Assembly: GCA_023853785.1 (NCBI GenBank)
Contig: JAJIRX010000567.1
Coordinates: 806,001-870,000, forward strand
Origin: Psilocybe azurescens
Lineage: Eukaryota; Basidiomycota; Agaricomycetes; Agaricales; Agrocybaceae
Direction of reading: 5' to 3'
DNA: 64,000 nucleotides
In this document: one piece after another, positions 36,754 to 48,476 of the stretch
How the letters are laid out: each line of letters begins with the position of its first letter
How positions within the stretch are numbered: the first letter of the stretch is position 1
Made by a program: the position numbers and the translations under genes
Notes under the pieces: model-generated
Told to the model about the DNA's origin: nothing
Seen by the model: the letters and a program-made list of their open reading frames with translations, nothing else
Database searches by the model: none

Positions 36754-38380
36754 ATGGTTTTCATTACGCCTCTCGTTGGAGCTGCTGCTCTTCTTTCCAG
36801 CTTTGCTGCCGCTCTCCCTCGTCCCGACAGCTCTATCAACGAGCCTGCTGTGTCGGCCCCTGACGGTACCCCCATCACCGATACTTCTTCCCCTCAGTAT
36901 GTCCATTCGATTTTTTCTTGCAAAAAAGAAGAGATCTCGATATTCACATTTGTCATAGGGCGACCACTGTCTCCTCTGGATCTGGCTCCAGCTATGGCTC
37001 CGGTTCCAGCTACGGCAGTTCCTCCAGCGATAGCTCCAGCTGGGATTCGAGCTCCAGCTACGGTTCAGGAAGTGGAAGCTATGGTTCAAGCAGTGGAAGC
37101 TACGGCTCTGGGTCCTCTAACTACGGAAGTGATTCCAACTCTTGGGACTCTTCCAGCTCTGCATCATGGGTAGCCACCACTGCTTTGTCGACCTCCACCT
37201 CGACTGCGTGGCAATCCTACTCTACTCCTTCCTACGGGTCGGGTAACTCGAACTGGGGTAACTCAGGCTACAACGACTGCGTTCAGCGTATGTCTCTCTT
37301 TTATGACATACCAATGATGAAAATCTGACTCTTAGCCCAGAATGCGTTGCTTCTTATGGTGGCCTCCCTGCTACCTATACCCCAACGGCAACTAACGTCG
37401 TTTCCTATGGCTCGGGTGGCTCGGGTGCTACCCACACTGTCATCGTTGCACCCACCCAGGGTGTCCTCCGCTATGTTCCCTTCGCTTTGAACGCCTCCGT
37501 CGGTGATACCATCAAGTTCATGTGGGGTGCCAACAACCACACAGTTACCAAGTCCTCTGAGCTCACCCCTTGCAACAAGACTTCGGACAACCTTTTCACA
37601 TCGGGAACCCAGAACCAGGGCTTCGTCTGTGAGTCTAGTTATACGATCGACTTATTACCTGATATTTATTCCTTCTTCAGTCACGCAAGTCGTGAACTCC
37701 ACCGACCCAACCTTCTTCTACTGCGGAACCCCCACCCATTGCCAAAAGGGAATGTTCGGTATCATGTAAGTTTTATCATGTTGCAGCCTTTACTTCCAAT
37801 TTACTTATGAGATCCTTAGTAACCCTCCCAACGCATTCGCTGCCCCATCATCTGTCTCTGCCATGATGCCTGCTCTCGCTTCCAACGTATGTTTCTCATG
37901 CTACTTCGATTGGGCAAAATGCTAATATGCAAATCTCAGAGCTCTGATATAGCTGCTTACGCTTCGTACACCAGCAAGCAGACCTCGGGCAACACTGGCG
38001 CTTCTTCTTGGGGTAACAACATCGATATGGGCTCTCTCCCCGACTGGTCGCACTCCTACGTCGCTGAGAACGTCATGTACACCCGTACCTTCCTTGCCCA
38101 GAACGCTGAGGTTCTTAAGGATGATGGCTCAATTGATCTCAGCGCTTCTGGATCCACCCCATTGATGATCCCCCAGGACCTTAGCGCCGCTCTCAACAGT
38201 GTCACCCCCGCCGGTAACGCCGCCAGCATTCCTGCTGCTCCTGCCACCAGTGCCACCTCTTCCAGCGCCCCTGAAAATTCTGGCTCCTCGTCTTCATCGA
38301 CAAGTGGCGCACTTTCTATGTCGTCCTCCAAGGTTGCCGTCGGCCTTGTTGCTGCCTTCGCCACCTTCATGATGTTGTAA
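36754..38380 (+). CDS. Secreted GPI-anchored cupredoxin with Ser/Gly/Tyr-rich region
   Basis: ATG at 36754 starts a clear signal peptide (LVGAAALLSSFAAALPRPD). After the first intron comes a low-complexity Ser/Gly/Tyr region (36975-37170), then a Cys and the blue-copper domain. The type-1 copper ligands are visible: His in GANNHTVTKSS, then Cys, His and Met in FFYCGTPTHCQKGMFG. A second half (37940-38240) has the Gly/Ser/Trp pattern seen in fungal members, then a Ser/Ala-rich stalk. The C-terminus is hydrophobic (KVAVGLVAAFATFMML), a typical GPI signal. Predicted location is cell wall or plasma membrane. Its redox partner and role are unknown; in fungi such genes are often linked to development. 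Five introns keep frame. Confidence 0.9.
36975..37170 (+). repeat. Degenerate repeat coding Ser/Gly/Tyr units
   Basis: Imperfect 12-24 base units (gctccagctatggctc-like) encode repeated SYGSGS and SSSWDSS peptides within the cupredoxin gene. The likely role is a flexible, O-glycosylated spacer. Confidence 0.7.
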
Positions 38381-38808
38381 TCGCATATGGACTTGTGGAT
38401 TTCAGATGATGGACCTTTCATAGAATAATCTTTTTGCTTCATATACCTGTTTGTTTGTCGGACATTTTTGAATATTTACCTACTGTTACTTGGGCCTCTT
38501 TATTTTTTTTTATTACTCTAGTAGTTTCACGGCTATAGGAAAGTACCACTCATTTCACCCTTGCCATGTCGCACTCGAGTTGTGTTAGTTCATGAATGCA
38601 ACCCTTGTTAGACACCATTTTTAATTCGTTGAGAAAGATTGCATCAACGCTCTTTCGATGGTTCCATACGGCGCTTCAATCAAACGCAACAATCGAGAAA
38701 TTTCATCAGGAAAACATTTTTCTGGCATGTTGCTTGAATGCAAGTATATACTTGATGCAGGGCGATGATACATAGTTCACAGGCGCCGTTTTCCTAATTT
38801 ATTCCTCT
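38381..38808. other. Convergent spacer after the cupredoxin gene
   Basis: This is 3' untranslated sequence with a T-rich tract near 38500-38515. Nothing else is recognised. Confidence 0.35.
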
Positions 38809-39966
38809 CTAAAAGCCGAAAATGTCATCAATCTCGTTTCTGGGAACTTTGCGCCTTTTTCTTTTTTAGGTAGAGGGCCGGCTCCGGCGGTTGCTTCAAC
38901 TCTATTCTTGTCTGATGGACCATTTTCTTTTCTAGCATGATAGGTGCTGAGAAAGGTAAAGTATTTCAGTTATAGAACAAAGCTATAGCAATAATAAGCA
39001 GCTTACGGGATGCCGCCTTGTTATGCGTTGTACGAGAAACTACCAGGACAGACCGCGCAGCTTCCTGTTGCATGGAGATGAGGCCGATGGAGGTTGAGAC
39101 GAGAAGCGAATCCGTGTCATCCAATTCCATTGGTTGGTCCCTAGGGATAGAGTTTTCGGCTGCTTTCACATCTTGATGATTCATCTACAACGATTTATGA
39201 ATCAACTTTGTAGTTGCGACGAGCGGCTTCACCTACCGTTATAGAAATAAGTCGATTAGTACACGAGATGATCTGGTGCAAGATATCACTGAATTCCGTC
39301 GCCAATGTCCCTGTTCTGGATGCGATCGCGACGAACATGAGAAGAATCTGAAGAAACGCAGCTGACTGCAAAGACCGGTGAAAGGATCTGCTACAAGGTA
39401 AACTTCCGGAGCATGTGGCTAAACGACGAGAAACTAACCGATATGCTGTCAAGCATCGTTCCGACATCTAGAATAACAAAGCGTAAGAGGTGAAAACCTA
39501 ACAGAAACTTTGAAGGAGAACCTTTTTCATCAATTTCACTGCATTCTGACAATGCTCCGAGAACTTGATTAAAATCTTTTCGGTCGGGCAATGAGTCCAA
39601 GGCCCTTTGATAGCATTGATACTGGAGAACATTAGCGTCATGATATCTGACTTACACCTGCTCACTTTACTTTTGTGTTGTATCGTAAAATGTCGAACGG
39701 AGACCATTGATTGAATCAAGTAAATTCAACTTCTCGACCCTTTCAAGAAATCGTCTGATCTCAGTAACATTTCGCCAGAAGAGTGCGCCTCGATGTTGAT
39801 TTTTATTCTTGTAGTATAGCCTCTGAAGAACTTGCAGCTCGGTTGCATGGACCGTCAGCAAGGATTGTAGTCGGCGTGAATATAACTTTAGTGATTTTAA
39901 TTCAGCATCGATTGACCCATGCCTAGAGGGATCTATGGATGCACGAGGGGTCTGCTCAGAAGTCAT
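38809..39966 (-). CDS. NEPRO/Rmp1-like nucleolar protein (RNase MRP related)
   Basis: ATG at 39966. The first exon holds the diagnostic segment LQRLYYKNKNQHRGALFWRN followed by VTEIRRFLERVEKL, matching the NEPRO N-terminal domain and its short relative in the RNase MRP subunit Rmp1. Later exons are helical (39280-39600). The C-terminus is Lys/Arg-rich and ends NEIDDIFGF, a common tail of nucleolar proteins, with the stop at 38809-38811. Reaching that tail needs the T6 run at 38862-38867 to be one base shorter; as given, the frame ends some 20 bases earlier at KKKKAQSSQKRD. Role by family: RNase MRP and pre-rRNA processing. Orthology is tentative. Confidence 0.7.
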
Positions 39967-40186
39967 AAGAAGTCAACGACTCGAATTGCAGACAGACTGG
40001 ACACTGATCAGTGTTGGTTCAGCGTAAAGAAATGAGGGCCATCAAACGTAGACAAACACGTCCAGCGCGTTTCGATTGGTAAACCGTATCTGGCAATCAC
40101 AACTAGGTGCTGTCATTTTACCTATCTTTACAGCTTAATCACTTTCATTGCTGGTGTCGTTCCCTCGTCTGCCGTCCGTTGCTGCA

Positions 40187-42880
40187 ATGGCTCAACCTGG
40201 ACAAGATGCAAAGTTCTTCCAGAGGGGCAAAATCGAGGTTTGTCGTTTTTGATGTGATGGGAGATCCACCAATTGCTAATTACTACGCTTCCGGCGTGCT
40301 AGGAATTTCGCGCAGACCTACAAGCAGCGGAAACCAAGGACAAGAAGTTTGTCAAGAGAAAGACCGTGTTGAAGAAAATCGTTGCGAATATTACTATGGG
40401 CAATGACAGTTGGTAGCATTGACTTCGTTAGAGGATATGGACTCAGTCATGAACATCTCAAGTGTCCCCTTTATTCACGGATGTCGTCCAGTGCTTGGGA
40501 ACCCCGCTACTTGAAATAAAGAAGAGTGAGTGTCTTCTTATTTACACAACATACCTCTCTAACATCTGGCATAGTGGTTTACCTCTTCCTTGTAAGCTAC
40601 GGAAGATCAAAGCCTGACCAGATACACATGGTCATTCCGAACTTTCTCCAGGCAAGTCGCCCATGGCCACCTCCTTTGGTCTAGCATGCAGCTGTAATTC
40701 ATCATGCACCTTATTCGTATAGGACTGTGGCGATAGAAATCCACTCATCCGTGCACTGGCCATCCGAACGATGTCGTATATACCCATTCCCGTTGTAACA
40801 GACGCCCTCAGTGACAACCTACGGCATTGTCTCAAGGACCGTGACGCATATGTGCGGAAGACAGCCGCTATCTGTGTCGCCAAACTCTATAGTGCTGACC
40901 CTCGACGAGCGGAAAAGGGAGGGTTTGTGGAAATGCTACGAGATCTCATGCTCGATACCAACGCTACGGTGGTGGCAAATGCTGTCGCGGCCCTTTCGGA
41001 AATAGGTGACCGACAAGACGGCGTCATCTTCAAGCTGAATCTGGCGACTGCAAACAAACTTCTAGCAGCCCTCGGAGAAAGTTCAGAGTACGTGTATTTT
41101 CCGTCTTTCTGTGCTATTTTCGAAACTCTGCTAAGAATTAAATAGATGGGGACAAATCTACATACTGGATTCGCTTCTGCGTTATATTCCTTCAAGGCAT
41201 GCAGATGCAGAAAATATGGCGGAGCGAATTATCGTCCAACTTCAACACGCCAATTCAGCGGTGGTTTTGACCACTATCAAAGTTATTTTGTACTTAATGA
41301 ACTACATGGAAAATCGCCGCTTGATGGATTATTGTTGCAAAAGATGGGGCCGCCTTTAGGTAGGTCCATAATATCTTGGTATTCCTTTAATGACACTGAT
41401 CGCCTCCTCAGTGACATTGTTGTCGTCAGGACCTGAAGTTCAATATGTCGCCCTGCGAAATATTCTCCTTATCATTCAACGACGACCAGCAGTTTTGAAA
41501 AATGATGTTAGAGTCTTCTTCTGCAAATACAACGACCCAATATATGTCAAACTAGCCAAGTTGGAGATTATGTACCGGTTAGCTCGCGCAGAAAATGCCA
41601 ATGAGGTACTGGCGGAACTCCAAGAGTAAGATTTTCTTTTTATGCCGTTATCTGCTGCCGACATTCTCAATCGTCTACAGGTATGCATCTGAAGTCGATG
41701 TTGACTTTGTTCGAAAAGCTGTTCGTTCGATTGGGCGCTTGGCCATCAAGGTTGAGGCAGCAGCAGATAACTGTATTAAAACACTGTTGGATCTCATCGA
41801 AAACAAAGTCACATACGTCGTCCAAGAAGCTGTTATTGTAATCAAGGACGTCTTCAGACGCTACCCAGGCAAATATGAGGGAATCATCCCCACATTATGC
41901 GAAAATCTCGATTCTTTGGATGAACCGGAATCCAAGGCCGCCATGATATGGATTATAGGACAGTTTGCAAATAGGATCGATAATGCGGAAGAACTCCTTG
42001 ACGATCTGCTTTATACTTTCCTTGAAGAAAGCGTCGAGGTGAGAAATGACATTAAGATGTTGTGCTCGTATGTTAATATCCTCTTACTAGGTACAACTTG
42101 CTCTCCTCACAGCTACTGTCAAGTCCTTCATTTATAAATCATCCTCCGAAAAAGCAAAGGAACTTGTTGCCAAAGTACTGAAATGGGCAACCGAGGAAGT
42201 TGATAATCCAGATTTGCGTGATAGAGGCTTTATGTATTGGCGAATGCTAGCTATAAACCCAGCTGTCGCTGGTGAGATTGTGTTGGCTGAAAAGCCTGCT
42301 ATAACAACCGATTCAGACAGGATGGATAGAGGTGCACTGGACCAGCTCTTGCTCCACACTGGAACTTTAGGGAGCATATACCATAAAAATCCCGAGGTAG
42401 GCTGTTCCTAATTCCATAGGTGCCCTTTATTCATTTTTTTGGCGACAGACGTTCATCCGGAATGCAACCGGCAAAGCACTTGCTGACAGTCCAGCGCTTA
42501 ATGCACATTCACGGGCTGTCCTTATACCACTGGCTGCAGCTCAACTTCCCCCGTCGATAGTGAGAGTACCTGGTCCTGGACCAATCGAATCCCATGCAGT
42601 GAACGCCGAACTAGTTACTACAGATCAACCTGAAGCCGAGGCTGACGCCGAAGAAACTATGACAACCGGGGCGCCAAAATCATCTCTCTTAGATGACGAT
42701 GAAGGGGAAGATCTGGGCTCAGATCAAGAGGATGAGGCAGTTGCAACTGCAGGGAAAGAAGGGCGAGATCCGTACTCCAACTTGGGTGGCGCATTCGGTA
42801 ACTATATAGCTGACGAGCCTAAGCCAATGGGCGCTAATAGTCGGGGAGGAAGACATGACGATGATGATCTATTGTTTTAA
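40187..42880 (+). CDS. APL2: AP-1/AP-2 adaptor complex beta subunit (beta-adaptin)
   Basis: This is the large clathrin-adaptor subunit that binds dileucine cargo and clathrin at trans-Golgi or endosomal membranes. ATG at 40187 opens [17 protein letters not shown]. The armadillo-like trunk contains [67 protein letters not shown] and [14 protein letters not shown], all family hallmarks. The hinge (42560-42870) is acidic. It ends DDDDLLF, with no ear domain, as in other fungal beta-adaptins. All introns I joined keep frame. AP-1 is the likeliest complex; AP-2 cannot be excluded from sequence alone. Confidence 0.93.
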
Positions 42881-43325
42881 GGATTCTGTATTTTTGGCAT
42901 TCATTCATTGAATATGTTGTGGAGTTACTGGAAATATCTAGCTCTCGTTCTAAAGACTACCATAAACCTGTTTGCTTTGTAAAAAGTATCGCTTGCTCGA
43001 TATACTCGTGAGGGTTGCCTTCACAGTTTCAGCTGCTTCTAGCAAGTGGGCAATGTAAGTTGGTCATGCCAGTCCGACAAGCCGTAACCGTTACACCAAA
43101 ATGGCGCTATAAACACACTCTGGTATCTAGTTTCCCGGACTGTATATGAAGCGGTGAGCCGCCAGGCTTACATGCAATTTGAGATGTAGATATACTCGTT
43201 ATGGATTGGTTATCCATTTCTCAATGAATATGCCCATAAACATCTCCAATACTCGATATTGATTTTATCCCGAAAATAACGCAGTACATTGTAATAAAGA
43301 ATCGCGAATTATAAGGCATTTAAAA
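42881..43325. other. Convergent spacer, beta-adaptin / OTU gene
   Basis: This is AT-rich 3' sequence with the word atatactcgt appearing twice (near 43000 and 43190). I see no gene. Confidence 0.35.
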
Positions 43326-44395
43326 TCATGCAAGTACGCGCTTTCTTCTCAGAGAATTATAATGCTGACAAGCATAATGAATGGAGTAAACGACGAACAA
43401 AGACTGCCCTGCTTACCTCTCCGAGTCCATAAAGTTTCCGATGGTAACTAATCCTGACTGCCCGTGGGTCTGTTAAATCACCCTCTTTTGGTCTCCTGCT
43501 GGGTTGTGTACAACGACGGGGGTTGCCCACCCTGAACAACATGTATAGGGACATTGAATGCACGACTCAGGGCAACGATCTCGGGTTCGCCTCCCCAGAT
43601 GGCAGTGCCTCTGATTGATGCACAGTAGGAGTCGAATTCTTCACGGTTCATCATACCGACATCAAGAGCACCCGCACCATCTTCGCCTCCGGAAGATGGA
43701 AGGAAAGGGAGAAATCGTCAGGATGCGAGTGAATGTAATTGGCAGCGGCAATCCTAAGATTAGAATAATTGGCTTCAGTAGGAGGTATTATCCCAAGTAG
43801 GACCAATTGGTCGGCCACTGCAGAGAAGAGGCAGTGCCCATCTGGATTTATCTGGAAACAAGTCAAAGGAATGTTGTAACTGGCATGTCATGCAATGCTT
43901 ACCTCGTATATCTCCAATGACATCTGCTCGCAGACCTGCCGAATAGAGTCTTCCTCATCTTTAGCTTCTTTTTCGAGACGCACTTGCACAGCTGGATCAT
44001 CTGGAGAATAAGATTGAGCAAGGGCCGCTGCCTTTCTGGCCTATTTCGTGAATGAACGTAAAAACAATCTAATTGAACTCATGAACGCCTGTAGACAAAG
44101 AACATACCTGTCGAGCTTTGAAACGACTCTTTGCATCTTGTCTCGAGCTTGCTTCGATTAAGTCTGCCTGCGCATTCAGATTCATTTCATTTAGTACATT
44201 TGCTGATTCTGCTTGAACATTTTGGTCCCTGGAATCAAGTTGAGCAAGAAGATCATCCATCAGTTCAGAGTCGTCTTCATTCATGATGGTAGGAGGTGGT
44301 GGTGGAGATATAAGCTTCTTTAGCTTATTTCTCTTTGAACCACCCATGACTAGTTTTGTGGAGTTGGAAGGGAGCAGGGAAAGGTCTTCTGCCAT
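43326..44395 (-). CDS. OTU-family deubiquitinase, OTUD6-like, three frame breaks
   Basis: The start is at 44395. The N-terminal half is charged and coiled coil (44395-43950) and includes SKRNKLKKL. The catalytic OTU domain follows: PDGHCLFSAVADQLVLLG carries the Asp and catalytic Cys, FDSYCASIRGTAIWGGEPEI is the family motif, and the last exons give RISYHRKLYGLGEHYNSL with the catalytic His, ending at 43326. Length and layout match OTUD6B-type proteins. Three short runs each need one more base to stay in frame: A3 at 43712-43714, G5 at 43518-43522 and T4 at 43486-43489. Either the copy is broken or the sequence has errors; the active-site residues are intact, which favours errors. Confidence 0.85.
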
Positions 44396-44598
44396 GCCTT
44401 AGGTGCAATCTTATCTTATCCCAATGTAGGTTTGGTCTTTCACCGCCACAATCAACGCCACATATCGAGTTCAACACTTCAAAGAACATCATCCTTGTCA
44501 CTTACGACGACATCCATTTTCCGAGTGCATTTCCATTCATCTATACTCCCCCGTACTACTTACGACTCCATCTGCATCAAAACTACCGCCTGGAATCT

Positions 44599-47344
44599 AT
44601 GGCCTCTGAGGCATCGATCGATCTTATCCCTCTCGAGCGCCAATTGCAGCAGCTAACGGCGTCGATTCGCACTAAAGATGAGGATGAATCCTGGTCCACA
44701 GTCACGTCGATTTCCCAGGAGCTAGCCAACCATTTACGCGTACGGAATTCACCAGGTAAGTCATTCTTGGTCGTTGAAAGGGCATAAAAGGGGTTTCTCA
44801 TACTGCACAGTGGACAAACATACTATTCTCGGAAAGACAGAACTGCCTCAAACACTGACTTCACTCCTGTCACTGGGACTGCGTGACTCTCACCTTCCTG
44901 GGGAAACAAGAACCGCTCCCATCCTGGAGTTGTTACGCGTGGGCGCTAATCTCTGCATGGACCATGGTTAGTGTACAACGAGCCTTTTCATTCGAAGTTC
45001 TCGCTGATTTTTAGTCATCCAGATGAAAATCGCGCAGCACTACTAGAAGTAGGATTCCCTCAATCTGTCATGTCATTGCTAGAAGGATATGCAGAAACCA
45101 TTCCTTCACCCCCGATGCGACATCATTACCTCTATCTATCCCTCATCTCAAGATCGTGCGAACCTCAATCGGAGTCCTATTAAATGCGAGCATTGGATAC
45201 GGTAAGCAGCCTTGGTACAATAATAGTGCCCCTCTGCATGCTTATACAACCATAGATCCTGTCAAGTTCCGCCTGATATCCTTAGAAGCGGCCTTGACAA
45301 TTATCAAATTGTCATCCACTATATACCCCCTACATCTTGGATTTTGCATCAAACTGAGTCTTTGAAAGAGGAGTTCGCCGAAGAATGGACCTTGCGAAGT
45401 GGAATATCTAATTGGGCATGGAGAACAGTGTCAGCGCTGAAAGATGTTCAAGACGAAAGTGGGTTTTAATTCTGTAATCTTTGGATTGAAGGCTTAACAA
45501 TGTCTGGTTATTACTACTAGCCTTACAGATAACCAACTCTGATATTTTACCATGGATCACTTCCCCATTGCTTAAATTCTGTCCGCCATACGCTTCTGAG
45601 TCGTCGATTCTAAGCGACTCTGATCCAGACTTATTCGACAACCTTGTACAGACTGATTTCGATTTCCTGGAAGAATCCTGCACTATAATCGAATCTCTCT
45701 CCCTCGACATAGAAGATTTCCGGCTCGAACTAGCCCGTGCGACATGCTATCCGACTTCCACTAGGGCAACGCCCTGCCTTTCAACAATCCTGGATTTCAT
45801 TGAATACGGTTCCTACTCTCCTTTGTGGAAGAACCCCATCTTCGATGACGCTGAAATAAAAAAAGGGAAAAAGCTTTCGATATTTGCAAAGCTGCTCTTA
45901 TCAAAGCTGTTGTTGAGGTATTTGCCGAAGAGAAGAACGAAGAAATTCTGTGGAATGATAGTGACTCCGAACACCCAGGGGGAATCTTTGTCAATAGATT
46001 TGTACAGTGGATAAAGGGATACGTTGAAGCCCAAGAGGCAAAGAGTGCGCCCAAAATCATCACAAATAGCAGAGATGACATGGCTATATGTGCCAGTCTC
46101 TCTCTTGGAAATCTCATTAGGAAAGGTGAAGCTCAATCCAAACTATGTGCGTCGTGATTTGCTAACTCAAATTATCATCCAGCTCCACATGCCACCGTAC
46201 TCTTATCCAAGCCTTATTCTCTTGCTCCATTTCTTTCTTCCATCCATTTCTTCTCCTCCTCGACAGATATCAAATTGAAGCATGGAATACTTGGATTGCT
46301 CAAACATCTGTCACAATTTTCCAAACTGTCCTCTGTTATCCCAAATTCGTTAGCAGAAGTTGCCATCATTGACCGTATCTCTACAAGTGGTATATGGGAT
46401 GAAAAAAGCGATGCCATGGCTGATGTAATTCAATTAAGCGCCATCGGAGTCGCTAAACACATGTGCAATGCTAGTCGTACGTATGTTCTTCATTCGTGTT
46501 GAACTTACTGCTGAAATTGCTTTGTCTAGTTGACCATACAATTGCACTCGTCCTTCCAACTGACCAAACTCATCCCAGTGGACTTGTCCAAATCTTAGCT
46601 TTGATCAAGCGTTCGGACTCCGTGTCGATCAGAAGCGAAGGATCTCGTGTCCTTGTCAATGTTGTAAAATCATTATGGTTTACTGAACGGCCGACTGGTG
46701 CTTCAGATGAAAGACAAAAAAAAGAGATCAATGCGTAGCGAGTGTGCTCACACCAGAGTGTGCTAACACTCTTACAGCCCTTATTGGGCGCAGTAACAAA
46801 TATCCCATCTTGGTAAACGAAGGTATTGTTGCCATTAGTCTGCTCTCCACACATAAACTAGGCGGTATGGTGCACTCTTTTCAGACACGTTTACTAAGCA
46901 AACTCAAAATCTCTTTATGCAGGTCCTTTGGTACTTGATGCTCTGACCGTGCCTGTTAAGACCCTTGTACCCCCACCTCCGTCCACGTCTCTGGACGAAG
47001 CTCTATCCCCAACGAACGGGGCGGTGACAACTCCTTCCCCAGAGGGTTCTTCGCGTGATGCTGGCTTACCCGTCCCTCAACACGCGCTTGACATGCTGGT
47101 GTACGTGCTACGCAATGTTGACAACCCTGTCAACTTCCCATTCGAAGTCCGAGTAAATGCATGCACATTCTTCCTCCAACTGCAAAGGCATGCTACAGGC
47201 GCATCCTTAGATCACGTTCGGGAGACCGTCCTGCCAGTCCTGCGCCAAATCATACAGGAAATTAAAGAATATCCTGAAGGTGTCGATGGAGAAGAGAAAC
47301 TGGTGAAAGCGGCAAATTTACTTATCGACAGCTGGACGCGTTAA
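44599..47344 (+). CDS. SmgGDS (RAP1GDS1)-like armadillo protein, four frame breaks
   Basis: This family chaperones and exchanges small GTPases with a polybasic tail. ATG at 44599 (MASEASIDLIPLERQLQQLT). ARM repeats run through the exons: PILELLRVGANLCMDH, ENRAALLEVGFPQSVMSLL, VRTSIGVLLNASIGY, DMAICASLSLGNLIRK, IIDRISTSGIWDEKSDAMAD and RSEGSRVLVNVVKSLW. The C-terminal ARM region (NPVNFPFEVRVNACTFFLQL) stops at 47344. Four runs appear one base short: C5 at 45109-45113, C5 at 45326-45330, A7 at 45858-45864 and A8 at 46716-46723. Correcting each restores ARM-type helices across the site. Family is likely; the GTPase partner is unknown. Confidence 0.78.
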
Positions 47345-48476
47345 CACCCTTCTATTTAACTACAAGCACCAGTTCTATCCAACTCAGTCTCTGTACATAG
47401 AGCGCCTCTTCGTTCACGATCCTCGAATGTCTTCTGTTTATGATCACGGACTTTGTTATCAAGGGCCAGTTACGCATGGTGCACTTGGCCGGGCTGGTCA
47501 TTCACATCTAACTTAAGGTTGACAGTAGAAATTTTTCATATTGTTTTGACTTATATTGTGTACTTACTTTTCTGTACCTGCGAACCGTTATTTGTAAATA
47601 TGAAGTCAGGTCCTTCGACAACATGCACCCACCGTTCAGGAGGCTGTCGACAAATGCCGGAACAGCCATAAAGATATGCATCCGTAACATCAAAATATCA
47701 ATGCAATGGGCATCAGTGGGCATCACGTTAACCTTGAAGGAGATCAAATGCGATGTTGAATCTAGGCAAAATGTTTGTGCCCAATTTTAAATAGTAGACA
47801 GAAAATCAAAAAGAAGTGCTTCACAAATGAATGAGAGCCCTTGGAAAGTACTGAGCGCCTTTGGGATTTGTTTGGAGTTTGCCCAAGTAGGGCCGATCAG
47901 GCTCTTGCTGAGTGTGGAGTGATCTCGCCCCTTTCTACAGTGGTGTATACTGCTCAAAGTTTCATGAGAAATTATCTATGTTCTCGTATTTCTTATCACC
48001 GCCTCGATATCTTTGTCACTATCGGCGAACACTTTCTTCTGCCTGTCAATCTATGCCAATGTCTAGTATCTGCTGTGAACTGCTGTGTAACCGCCATTTT
48101 GTAGCTTGGCACCATATGGAACGGCATGATGAGACTCCTGGGAAGCCTGCTCGGTGCAGTGTTAGTGGAGTTGCATCTGGCTCACAATCTCGTACTGGCC
48201 TTCCATGTGGGGTTCTCACCTGATCTATAGACCCTTTCGGATGCCTTGGTCCCTTAGCGCATGCGAACAGTGTATTCTTTCTTTATCGCTCTATGCCCAT
48301 TCCGAGGTTTGATCCAATGTCAACGGGGGATGAGGTCCGTGGTTTTGAATAATGCTGTAAAATAGATCCGTGCTTCTTTCGATAAATACTAGTTTCTTTT
48401 TTTTAAATGCATACGTTCTTCGCCTAATCTCCCCCTTCGAAGTCCTTGGACCTTCTTCAGGCATTACCGCTTCAAG
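47345..48476. other. Spacer, SmgGDS 3' end and permease promoter
   Basis: There are 1.1 kb between tandem plus-strand genes. A T7 run and a C/T-rich stretch (48388-48470) precede the permease ATG. Open frames inside are short and motif-free. No tRNA is recognised. Confidence 0.4.

Noticed and set aside
44356..44787. Start of the SmgGDS-like gene at an upstream ATG
   Set aside because: The upstream part overlaps the OTU gene start and looks non-coding; MASEASIDL at 44599 fits better.
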